Part shown: piece by piece, positions 12,101 through 18,060 of the stretch
Position numbering within the stretch: position 1 is the first letter of the stretch
Layout of the letters: each line of letters begins with the position of its first letter
DNA from: Rhynchopus sp. YZ270_cl-10
Taxonomy: Eukaryota > Euglenozoa > Diplonemea > Diplonemida > Diplonemidae
DNA: 64,000 nt
Reading direction: 5' to 3'
Assembly (NCBI GenBank): GCA_964035575.1
Contig: OZ037833.1
Location: forward strand, 124,001 to 188,000
The notes under the pieces: generated by a model
Seen by the model: the letters and a program-made list of their open reading frames with translations, nothing else
What the model was told of the DNA's origin: nothing
Databases searched by the model: none
Translations under genes and position numbers: made by a program

Positions 12101-15100
12101 GTCACGGAATCAGTTGCTGTGGGAAGAGTAAGTGTTTCAGTCGCAGTGCCCGTTGGCAGAGTCAGTGTCTCTGTCGCTGTTGCCGTCGGGAGCGTCAGCG
12201 TCTCTGTTGCTGTCCCCGTCGGCAGTGTCATTGTCTCCGTTGCAGTGCCTGTTGGAAGCGTCAAGGTCTCTGTCGCTGTCGCTGTCGGCAGAGTTAACGT
12301 TTCAGTAGCCGTTCCTGTAGGCAATGTCAATGTCTCTGTCGCTGTGCCCGTTGGAAGGGTGAGAGTTTCAGTTGAAGTGCCGGTTGGAAGCGTCAACGTC
12401 TCTGTTGCCGTACTGGTAGGAAGAGTTAACGTCTCAGTTGATGTCGCAGTTGGCAGCGTCAAAGTCTCTGTGGCCGTTCCCGTTGGCAGTGTCAGTGTCT
12501 CTGTCTCAGTTGATGTAGGGAGCGTCAAGGACAACGTCTCAGTGGCACTCGCAGATGGTAGCGAAAGTGTCTCCGTGGCCGTGTGTGTCGCAGTCGGAAG
12601 CGTCAGAGTCGCAGATTCTGTTCCTGTAGGCAACGTCAGTGTCACAGATGCCGTACCAGTTGGAAGGGTCAACGTCTCTGTCGCTGTGCCGGTCGGAAGT
12701 GTGAATGTCTCTGTGGCCGTCCCTGTAGGTAACGTCAACGTCTCAGTTGCGGTTCCGGTTGGGAGCGTAAGAGTCTCAGTCGCTGTGCCGGTCGGCAGAG
12801 TTAACGTCTCCGTCGCAGTACCAGTGGGAAGAGTCAATGTCTCTGTCGCAGTGCCTGTGGGAAGAGTGAGCGTCTCAGTAGCAGTTCCTGTTGGCAACGT
12901 CAATGTCTCTGTTGCTGTTCCTGTCGGTAGAGTCAATGTTTCAGTCGCAGTACCAGTTGGCAAAGTCAGAGTTTCAGTCGCAGTCGCTGTCGGAAGCGTT
13001 AGTGTGACTGTCGAAGTAGCTGTAGGAAGTGTGAGTGTCTCAGTCGCAGTACCTGTTGGCAACGTAAACGTTTCAGTTGCCGTACCGGTTGGCAGCGTCA
13101 ATGTCGCACTCTCTGTGCCAGTTGGAAGTGTGAGCGTCTCAGTTGCGGTTCCCGTTGGCAGCGTCAATGTTTCCGTTGCTGTTCCTGTCGGCAGCGTTAG
13201 CGTCTCTGTTGCTGTCCCAGTGGGGAGTGTCAGCGTCACAGTAGACGTCCCAGTCGGAAGAGTCAATGTCTCAGTCGCTGTGCCAGTCGGCAGCGTCAGT
13301 GACACCGTTTCCGTCCCAGTGGGGAGTGTCAAAGTCTCAGTCGCTGTGCCAGTGGGGAGGGTTAGTGTCTCTGTTGCTGTGCCGGTCGGTAGTGTTAACG
13401 TCTCAGTCGCTGTCGCTGTCGGCAGCGTGAAGGTTGCTGTCATTGTGCCTGTAGGAAGGGTCAACGTCTCTGTCGCTGTTCCCGTTGGCAGTGTGAGAGT
13501 CTCAGTCGCAGTGCCGGTTGGAAGGGTAAAAGTCTCTGTTGCTGTTCCTGTCGGCAGAGTCAAAGTTGATGTTTCCGTGCTTGTGGGCAGTGTCAGAGTC
13601 TCCGTAGCTGTCGCAGTGGGCAGCGTCAACGTCTCTGTCGCTGTTCCTGTTGGCAGAGTCAGTGTCTCAGTAGCAGTACCTGTCGGCAACGTCAAAGTCT
13701 CGGTCGCAGTTGCTGTGGGAAGAGTTAATGTTTCAGTTGCAGTTCCAGTTGGGAGGGTGAGAGTCTCTGTCGCTGTGCCAGTCGGAAGCGTCAATGTTTC
13801 AGTTGCGGTCCCCGTAGGAAGGGTCAACGTCTCAGAAGCTGTTCCGGTGGGCAGCGTAAGTGTTTCAGTAGCTGTCCCAGTGGGCAGGGTCAACGTCTCG
13901 GTCGCAGTCGCTGTCGGAAGAGTTAATGTTTCAGTTGCTGTGCCCGTAGGCAGAGTGAGTGTCTCAGTAGCTGTGCCTGTGGGTAAAGTGACCGTCTCAG
14001 TCGCAGTTCCAGTCGGCAGCGTCATTGTTATCGTTGACGTTCCTGAGGGAAGCGTCAGCGTCTCTGTTGCAGTAACAGTCGGAAGTGTCAGAGTCTCAGT
14101 TGCTGTGCCAGTTGGAAGCGTCAACGTTTCCGTTGCAGTGCCTGTTGGGAGAGTCATTGTTTCAGTCGCAGTACCAGTGGGCAACGTCAGAGTCTCCGTA
14201 GCAGTAGCTGTCGGAAGCGTCAGTGTCTGAGTTTCTGTGCCTGTTGGCAGTGTGAGAGTTTCAGTCGCAGTTCCAGTGGGTAGCGTGAATGTCTCTGTGG
14301 CTGTGCCAGTTGGCAACGTCATTGTGAGAGTTGATGTGCCAGTTGGCAGTGTCAGAGTCTCTGTTGCTGTTCCTGTCGGAAGTGTCAATGTCTGAGTTTC
14401 CGTCCCAGTTGGCAACGTGAGTGTCTCTGTTGCTGTGCCAGTTGGAAGAGTCATTGTCTCTGTCGCAGTCTCTGTTGGCAGAGTTAATGTTTCTGTCGCT
14501 GTGCCGGTCGGAAGGGTGAGCGTCTCAGTTGCCGTCCCTGTAGGCAATGTCAACGTGTCCGTTGCTGTTCCGGTGGGGAGCGTGAGAGTCTCAGTAGCTG
14601 TCCCAGTTGGCAGAGTGAGTGTGTCAGTCTGCGTTCCTGTGGGTAGAGTCAGTGTCTCTGTCACGGTACTTGTGGGAAGCGTCAACGACACTGTTTCCGT
14701 AGCAGTGGGAAGTGTCAACGTGTCCGTTGCTGTTCCAGTTGGAAGCGTCAGCGTCTCTGTTGCTGTCCCCGTCGGCAGTGTCATTGTCTCCGTTGCAGTG
14801 CTTGTGGGAAGCGTCAAGGTCTCTGTCGCTGTCGCTGTCGGCAGCGTCAATGTTTCAGTGGCAGTGCCTGTAGGCAATGTCAATGTCTCTGTCGCTGTGC
14901 CCGTTGGCAGTGTGAGAGTCTCAGTCGCTGTGCCGGTTGGAAGGGTAAACGTCTCTGTCGCAGTCGCAGTGGGAAGAGTCAAAGTTGATGTTTCCGTGCT
15001 TGTGGGCAGTGTCAGAGTCTCAGTAGCTGTCGCAGTGGGCAGCGTCAAGGTTTCTGTCGCAGTGCCAGTTGGCAGAGTCATTGTCTCTGTTGCTGTTGCA

Positions 15101-18060
15101 GTCGGCAACGTCAGAGTCTCTGTCGCAGTTGCAGTGGGAAGAGTCAATGTTGTTGTTTCTGTGCTTGTGGGCAACGTCAGGGTCTCCGTAGCTGTGCCAG
15201 TCGGAAGAGTCATAGTCTCTGTTGCTGTCCCTGTCGGCAGCGTCATTGTCTCTGTAGCAGTACTAGTAGGCAAAGTGAACGTCTCTGTCGCTGTCGCTGT
15301 CGGCAGAGTCAACGTTTCTGTCGCAGTGCCTGTAGGCAATGTCAATGTCTCTGTTGCTGTGCCCGTCGGAAGAGTGAAAGTCTCTGTTGCCGTGCCTGTT
15401 GGCAGCGTCATTGTCAGCGTTGCAGTTCCTGTCGGCAGAGTTAACGTCTCTGTTGCTGTTCCAGTTGGAAGCGTCACAGTCAGCGTCTGTGTTCCAGTCG
15501 GAAGCGTTAACGTCTCTGTTGCAGTTCCAGTGGGTAGGGTAAAAGTTAGCGTCGCAGTGCCAGTCGGCAACGTGAGCGTCAGAGTTGAGCTCGCTGTCCG
15601 AAGCGTCAATGTCTCTGTTGCTGTGCCTGTTGGCAATGTAAGTGTTTCAGTCGCAGTTCCAGTGGGCAGTGTCATTGTCTCTGTGGCTGTGCCAGTTGGC
15701 AGAGTCATCGTCAGAGTTGATGTACCAGTGGGAAGAGTAAGTGTCTCTGTCGCAGTCGCTGTCGGAAGCGTCAATGTCTCTGTTGCTGTCCCAGTTGGCA
15801 ATGTAAGTGTTTCAGTCGCAGTTCCAGTGGGTAGCGTGAATGTCTCTGTCGCCGTGCCAGTGGGAAGCGTCATTGTCAGAGTTGATGTGCCAGTTGGCAG
15901 TGTCAGAGTCTCTGTTGCTGTTCCAGTAGGAAGTGTAAATGTTTGAGTCTCTGTACCAGTCGGAAGAGTCATAGTCTCTGTTGCAGTCCCTGTCGGCAGC
16001 GTCATTGTCTCTGTAGCAGTGCTAGTAGGCAAAGTGAACGTCTCTGTCGCTGTCGCAGTCGGCAGAGTCAACGTTTCTGTCGCAGTACCTGTAGGCAATG
16101 TCAACGTCTCTGTTGCTGTAGCAGTAGGAAGTGTCAACGTCTGAGTTTCAGTGCCGGTTGGCAATGTAAGTGTTTCAGTCGCAGTTCCAGTGGGCAGTGT
16201 CATTGTCTCTGTGGCTGTGCCAGTTGGCAGAGTCATCGTCAGAGTTGATGTACCAGTCGGTAGTGTCAGAGTCTCTGTCGCAGTCGCTGTCGGAAGCGTC
16301 AGTGTCGCGGTTTCCGTCGCTGTGGGCAATGTGAGTGTCTCAGTTGCTGTTCCTGTGGGTAGAGTGAACGTCTCCGTAGCAGTACCAGTCGGCAGCGTCA
16401 TTGTCACTGTTGCTGTTCCCGTTGGGAGCGTCAATGTCTCTGTCGCTGTTGCAGTCGGAAGTGTGTGGGTTTGTGTCTCTGTGCCAGTCGGAAGAGTCAA
16501 CGTCTCAGTTGCAGTGCCTGTCGGCAGAGTCATTGTCTCAGTCGCAGTACCAGTGGGCAACGTCAGAGTCTCCGTAGCAGTAGCTGTCGGAAGTGTCAGT
16601 GTCTCTGTTGCCGTGCCAGTTGGCAGTGTGAGAGTCTCAGTTGCTGTGTCTGTGGGTAGAGTCAGTGTTTCCGTAGCTGTACCAGTCGGAAGTGTTATTG
16701 TCTCTGTCGCTGTGCCTGTTGGCAGCGTCATTGTCACCGTTGATGTTCCTGTCGGAAACGTTAACGTCTGAGTAACTGTGCCAGTCGGAAGTGTTAGTGT
16801 ATCCGTTGCAGTGCCTGTAGGCAATGTCAACGTCTCTGTCGCGGTGCCGGTGGGGAGCGTGAGAGTGTGCGTTGCAGTACCAGAAGGAAGCGTTAAGGTG
16901 TCTGTCTCAGTTCCTGTGGGCATCGTAAGAGTTGCAGTCTCTGTCGCTGTGGGCAGCGTGAGTGTAGCAGTCGCTGTGCCGGTGGGAAGTGTGAGCGTCT
17001 CAGTTGCGGTTCCTGTGGGAAGAGTCAGCGTCTCTGTTGCTGTCCCAGTCGGCAGTGTCAATGTCTCTGTCGCAGTGCTTGTTGGCAACGTCAGAGTGTC
17101 TGTCAGAGTTCCAGTTGGGAGCGTCAGAGTCTCAGTCGAAGTGCCAGTCGGGAGAGTCAACGTTTCTGTTGCTGTGCCGGTTGGCAGGGTCAAAGTGTTC
17201 GTATCAGTGGACGTGGGCAGTGTGAGTGTCGCCGTCACTGTCCCGGTCGGAAGCGTCAACGTTTCGGTAGCAGTCCCGGTTGGGAGTGTGAGCGTGTCTG
17301 TTGCAGTCCCTGTCGGCAGCGTCATCGTAGCAGTCTCGGTTCCCGTTGGCAACGTCAACGTCTCTGTTGCTGTTCCAGAAGGCAGCGTCAAGGTTTGAGT
17401 CTCCGTCCCTGTGGGCAATGTGACTGTCTCTGTCGCAGTACTTGTTGGCAAAGTAAATGTTTCCGTTCCAGTTATTGTAGGCAGCGTCAATGTCGCTGTT
17501 TCTGTCCCAGTTGGCAACGTCAAGGTTTCTGTCGCTGTTCCAGTCGGAAGAGTCAGCGTTTCGGTCTCCGTCCCTGTCGGAAGCGTCAATGTCTCCGTTG
17601 CCGATGCTGTCGGCAGTGTCAATGTTTCGGACGCGGTTCCTGTGGGGAGGGTCAGTGTCTGTGTCTCGGTCCCTGTGGGCAGCGAGACGGACATGGACTC
17701 TGTGTCTGTGCCTGACACTGTTAGGGTTCGCGATCGTGACGCCGTCTGCGTTGGAAGTGTGACGGAGAATGAGCGGCTGCGGCTGAGCGACGACGAGCGC
17801 GACACAGAGCTCGACGCTGTGCCCGTTGGAAGTGTCACGGACACGGACACCGTCACAGTCCCACTCGGCAGTGTCACACTCATCGATTCGGACGCTGTCC
17901 CCGACGCACTCTCCGTCCCGGTTGCCGTCGGCAATGTCAGCGACTCAGTCCCCGTCAGCGTCAGCGTCACCGTCGCCGTGCTCCCACCCGCACACTCCAC
18001 ACCTGTCAAACACGCATGCGCCAGGACCAGAGCCCACACATGCCACACATGCCCTCTCAT
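1..18060 (-). CDS. Giant secreted mucin-like repeat protein (partial, 3' end outside window)
   Basis: An ATG at 18060 opens a minus-strand frame of about 6020 codons. I read every line from 1 to about 9100, and sampled lines across the rest, without meeting a stop. The start is MRGHVWHVWALVLAHACLTG, a likely signal peptide, followed by a Ser/Thr-rich stretch. Residues from about 25 to 2960 are near-continuous 11-residue repeats, consensus TATETLTLPTG. The remaining 3000 residues, about eleven large Cys-containing modules, use words such as DGMQIKF, VCLAVHP and LRVYKG. The Thr/Pro repeats would suit a heavily O-glycosylated stalk, and the modules look like beta-rich ectodomains; both are inference. 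No membrane anchor is seen, so it may lie beyond the window. Known families with this architecture include mucins and proteophosphoglycans, but I recognise no homolog. The plus-strand open frames across 8965-17400 are antisense shadows created by the 33-base periodicity. Confidence 0.88.
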   Translation of the reverse strand, partial: MRGHVWHVWALVLAHACLTGVECAGGSTATVTLTLTGTESLTLPTATGTESASGTASESMSVTLPSGTVTVSVSVTLPTGTASSSVSRSSSLSRSRSFSVTLPTQTASRSRTLTVSGTDTESMSVSLPTGTETQTLTLPTGTASETLTLPTASATETLTLPTGTETETLTLPTGTATETLTLPTGTETATLTLPTITGTETFTLPTSTATETVTLPTGTETQTLTLPSGTATETLTLPTGTETATMTLPTGTATDTLTLPTGTATETLTLPTGTVTATLTLPTSTDTNTLTLPTGTATETLTLPTGTSTETLTLPTGTLTDTLTLPTSTATETLTLPTGTATETLTLPTGTATETLTLPTGTATATLTLPTATETATLTMPTGTETDTLTLPSGTATHTLTLPTGTATETLTLPTGTATDTLTLPTGTVTQTLTFPTGTSTVTMTLPTGTATETITLPTGTATETLTLPTDTATETLTLPTGTATETLTLPTATATETLTLPTGTATETMTLPTGTATETLTLPTGTETQTHTLPTATATETLTLPTGTATVTMTLPTGTATETFTLPTGTATETLTLPTATETATLTLPTATATETLTLPTGTSTLTMTLPTGTATETMTLPTGTATETLTLPTGTETQTLTLPTATATETLTLPTGTATETLTLPTATATETFTLPTSTATETMTLPTGTATETMTLPTGTETQTFTLPTGTATETLTLPTGTSTLTMTLPTGTATETFTLPTGTATETLTLPTGTATETLTLPTATATETLTLPTGTSTLTMTLPTGTATETMTLPTGTATETLTLPTGTATETLTLRTASSTLTLTLPTGTATLTFTLPTGTATETLTLPTGTQTLTVTLPTGTATETLTLPTGTATLTMTLPTGTATETFTLPTGTATETLTLPTGTATETLTLPTATATETFTLPTSTATETMTLPTGTATETMTLPTGTATETLTLPTSTETTTLTLPTATATETLTLPTATATETMTLPTGTATETLTLPTATATETLTLPTSTETSTLTLPTATATETFTLPTGTATETLTLPTGTATETLTLPTGTATETLTLPTATATETLTLPTSTATETMTLPTGTATETLTLPTGTATDTLTLPTATETVSLTLPTSTVTETLTLPTGTQTDTLTLPTGTATETLTLPTGTATDTLTLPTGTATETLTLPTGTATETLTLPTETATETMTLPTGTATETLTLPTGTETQTLTLPTGTATETLTLPTGTSTLTMTLPTGTATETFTLPTGTATETLTLPTGTETQTLTLPTATATETLTLPTGTATETMTLPTGTATETLTLPTGTATETLTLPTVTATETLTLPSGTSTITMTLPTGTATETVTLPTGTATETLTLPTGTATETLTLPTATATETLTLPTGTATETLTLPTGTASETLTLPTGTATETLTLPTGTATETLTLPTGTATETLTLPTATATETLTLPTGTATETLTLPTGTATETLTLPTATATETLTLPTSTETSTLTLPTGTATETFTLPTGTATETLTLPTGTATETLTLPTGTMTATFTLPTATATETLTLPTGTATETLTLPTGTATETLTLPTGTETVSLTLPTGTATETLTLPTGTSTVTLTLPTGTATETLTLPTGTATETLTLPTGTATETLTLPTGTESATLTLPTGTATETFTLPTGTATETLTLPTATSTVTLTLPTATATETLTLPTGTATETLTLPTGTATETLTLPTGTATETLTLPTGTATETLTLPTGTATETLTLPTGTATETLTLPTGTATETLTLPTGTATETFTLPTGTATETLTLPTGTASVTLTLPTGTESATLTLPTATHTATETLSLPSASATETLSLTLPTSTETETLTLPTGTATETLTLPTATSTETLTLPTSTATETLTLPTGTSTETLTLPTGTATETLTLPTGTATETLTLPTATATETLTLPTGTATETMTLPTGTATETLTLPTATATETLTLPTGTATETLTLPTATDSVTFTLPTGTATETLTLPTGTATETLTLPTGTATETLTLPTATATETLTLPTGTATETMTLPTGTATETLTLPTATATETLTLPTSTETSTLTLPTATATETFTLPTGTATETLTLPTGTATETLTLPTGTATETLTLPTATATETLTLPTGTATETMTLPTGTATETLTLPTGTATETLTLPTGTATETLTLPTATATETLTLPTGTATETMTLPTGTATETLTLPTGTETATLTLPTGTATETLTLPTGTSTITMTLPTGTATETFTLPTGTATETLTLPTGTETQTLTLPTATATETLTLPTGTATETMTLPTGTATETLTLPTGTATETLTLPTATATETLTLPTGTATETMTLPTGTATETFTLPTGTATETLTLPTATETATLTLPTATATETLTLPTGTATMTFTLPTGTATETFTLPTGTETQTLTLPTATATETLTLPTGTATVTMTLPTGTATETFTLPTGTATETLTLPTGTATETLTLPTATATETLTLPTSTATETMTLPTGTATETMTLPTGTATETLTLPTATATETLTLPTATATETLTLPTGTATETMTLPTGTATETLTLPTGTETQTLTLPTATATETLTLPTGTATETLTLPTATATETFTLPTGTATETLTLPTATATETLTLPTATETATLTLPTSTETATLTLPTGTATETMTLPTGTETQTLTLPTATETMTLTLPTATATETLTLPTGTETQTLTLPTATATETLTLPTGTATETLTLPTATATETLTLPTGTATETLTLPTGTATETLTLPTGTATETLTLPTATETTTLTLPTATATETLTLPTGTATETLTLPTGTATETLTLPTGTETQTLTLPTATESFTFTLPTATATETLTLPTGTATETLTLPSATETQTLTLPTATETVSLTLPTATATFTLTLTHTFTMTLPSATETQTLTLPTATQSATVTMTLPTATETHSFTLTLPTATQSATVTMTLPTATATFTFTFTETLVPEIEYAALHNVTLGGASTALVYQGIDTYVALTGLNLQAGYRVSLQRELPLYEGRGCSAEAPTGGWHTPLPLLNVTTEPEPVKSTATVLIPGSLADDSMPVRTVLCLSRQDAGSNFKWPADMYLQIISINTIGGRRRLELNYDVSGYYELTGHGFTEEMRVKLLHDCSATGPDQGADALNITDVYNATTGHTTLGAGGGTSGRIYLPSTHTQRHTRDLRVCLAVHPDPYATYIATPLRVDILLILETVRADDGPTLLSATYDDARTDAFPRTPLNATLRVYKGYPANLTLTGYGLRSWQRAGVFRACVRGATDVLGSGVASSLETAAPAASASSALSTAYVALSAAQTVFTSLWASPQHLCLSLESSGQGFDVDWSVDIVSVNVSSVDGTTDLEVPYGDTLFHLLAGEGLASGMQAQLVPSNATCGFPFEGFRTPFNISGSANPYMREVSAWEDGALRTTHGDTSGLLRFSHVQSMRQEAGLKLCFNVWDSPSASFVDTTVRVSFAIHITTITVYEEAVAPGGTIFVYRGQTPILSVNGTGLFDFFRFSLQEHGCSTDVNLTGVHEPMTLYPTPLTRMVRDNPYDLPAVDGNVSSSGGDLYLRYVHTVQASEKAALCVSQYRSGADFSAAQEEFFVTVVELAVVDDGRKYIVVGWGTTTNHTLTGVGLRGDMQIRFTEACESSGDTQNYPDVPLWGRTSTNEFGRGHVRHPTYNISLSGAESSSAIVGRADHGSTDPYDNNLNPSHWVTVREDQTSRQAIELRVCISVYAYPNPYFFDTGLYFTSGVAASSVTCEEDTTSRGGRVLMYKGTEPRLELKGLGFRPWMSVSFLPVCTSMGAALYGNAVPINVLPRNYSYSNTADVGGASYSSARIGRYDADSPYVATERASVQLSSYHTAAATPDDLFICFTGHDTSYGRFGIDAAEFFVGFGASGWEDDLTIPGPPHHDITGRRAVLSSPYIGFGVVELRTLANTTDLELPYGSDIAIELSGVLLHLGETMGMQLKFSSENSVDGAYCNSSVTGLSTPMNLTYPAGVAVAGLLPTQSYRHSLALRVCLSVHPAPNTWFADTNLTISFVIRMDEVVSYDSHNTPTRSANGQRLLSSVKAKPFPEYTKENSVVRLMKGYVTTLDVTGEGLYPWQRVSFQDVQCASYAPDLSFERAPINVVPVTMQYYDSKVGRPFRDPSDGFAPKTAAADYSTNFYTTRATLNVTQDHVKHAFYTRYLCVSEYADGHDFSVWYSGMTVSVIELATVRGHRTVYTLEDGLGTEWLRHAYLAFGSSPVLPLNGTGLLDGMRIKLDTDCSSSNLTGTFDAMNITDQRSDMTYAQAAITFTRGITWQHTFGLKLCLAVHPIPSIVFLDTGLTADVAVHFRTVSSYGVSAAHNEEVFVYKGQETELAVNGSGFESHHRVSIQRDGVCGDELAPTPTYDELYGTATPIFLTRLADFAVYDATRGFPFATLNITLIHTNESYERAALCLSQFGAEGSQLTPHGNYWNFPSFLDRIFFTVVELVSIDGNRPEAYWGEVFRSFLSVPYLASSNHSFLGVGLRQGMQVKFAENCLSQNVSNLAIPLQLEGASGVGLHAVLTEQQTRQHAVELDVCVALWPAPHTVFFSSGHRFSVGVILSSVGHHNTPKNRQQDVLIYKSATPTLSISGWGFYHGQQIAFLEDCQTVQWYANGNLTSSGVPMDIVPQNVTLADGSVSMSTTAEVVVAYDATNQAFWKRRICVSLGEQNSQRFGELDFRIHAHEYDFRTAERIDGNDIFVVVVELVSLDGNYTHLIVPYGATSNHSLFGTALRDGMQIKFSTDCNATTTGRQTPMNVTDAVGFAPPMPSSAVVTLTQVQTFQHSRVADTTLTSGAKSPMKICLAVEPHPSTDFSDTGLVADIAITIDQVSSYGHRTDRHNNRVFLYHRKSHSVVLYGAGFYSWQRLLLRYQNKNPSDLWCSDEPGELTGILTPMWINPGPLTEYALRDERKGWRPEDDPQFEGTVHGYVAEGSSGRAEVNITATHHLEAPAARLRMCLSEYAEGSDFSIDTRMDVTIVQLLYVDNVTAVFFPYGDTGLHFAEGFSVLDGMQLKFSSNCDLNTTEQYTPIPIFSADPEGNDGGHFQMTRTVSNRHERDLKVCLAVWPSGNDGFEDTGLRAAILITVSKVETYGVGVAAGGTVKIFEGNATLLVLHGAGFDTYHRAAFLPNCTTDDNTTRGDAPPVSTPMFLSPVSTERTTAHIWTTSSQVGSAVSGLRLCLSQYDHGNDFSIDPDFDIDVVSLHSLNGNTSLEIPYGSTPLLRIEGTGLDDTMQVYFDAHCDDLSWHQNSREEPMNTSWSGAVLPWYVGGINTTEHPQYAHYGGYEQNEGDSGTMRHTRGVLTPNGAGAYVVLTTSQTYRHTHTPLKVCLAVYPAPHALFFDTGVTISIKIMVERAASYGVWTEAGAVDVHNAHNPDGAVLTYVGYAPRITFMGKGLFAWQRVAVLPACSIVAGVVDYTPTASVSFDNITGWDNTDKTGEDWQSAEILLESFHVNAAFGTPTNRVRFCLSEYSVGTDFGIDVDIRFAVVSLDVIEAHSEVAGYSGLWSTRLPLIYGSRTTHSVKGDNIGDGMRLKLEPHGGCDSDNTTGRSTPMTVSGVWNTTGNFTFDEEVTNRHAWPEVLSLCIAVYQAPSTVFFATNVTVDIFLDIVTATSYAHTRPAVAHQLEYSYARTPDGAYSDTQHLFHQRRLSTVYLYHGNTTTVNIVGQGLYAHHRVALLDNCTTDNDVYTLSAAGTPVPLTALQHSEGIEQPFAWPGTGRYRETLHDASGGFGSDPYPVTASGRGFTAASVVLTAAHLAAPYNSRMLCVSEYHDGWDFRIWTGLYASVVQLMSVDSLEVAPIIYGTSAWHSAYGVGLIDGMQIKFDEHEACDTDVSGLETPMNLTNIRSPARFLVTTEQSYTHSIRYVCFAVWPPPSDVFLNTGLFVDVRVEVHHAEVFGGDAHPSVRVHPGEEIRVYTGDVQMVDLSGLGFHDWHRASLQDECSVYVANLTDTAIPMEVSNYDGSHQANFSLVRLHAATPYNRKRLCLS
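9181..17990 (-). repeat. 33-bp coding minisatellite, about 265 copies (TATETLTLPTG)
   Basis: Each 33-base unit encodes an 11-residue repeat on the minus strand. Units differ mainly at synonymous positions and at a few residues: PTGTATET against PTATATET or PTGTETQT, and TLTLP against TFTLP, TVTLP or TMTLP. Because 33 is a multiple of three, all frames are periodic, so the opposite strand also stays open for long runs. Blocks of over 100 bases recur nearly unchanged far apart, for example about 11116-11270 with 14099-14250, and about 10525-10720 with 15190-15380. This indicates amplification of multi-unit blocks. Confidence 0.93.

Noticed and set aside
8965-17715. Long plus-strand frames rich in Val/Pro/Gly or in Cys/Arg/Gln
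   Set aside because: They are antisense readings of the 33-base repeat. The minus strand gives a start codon, a signal peptide and one unbroken frame that also covers the non-repeat region.
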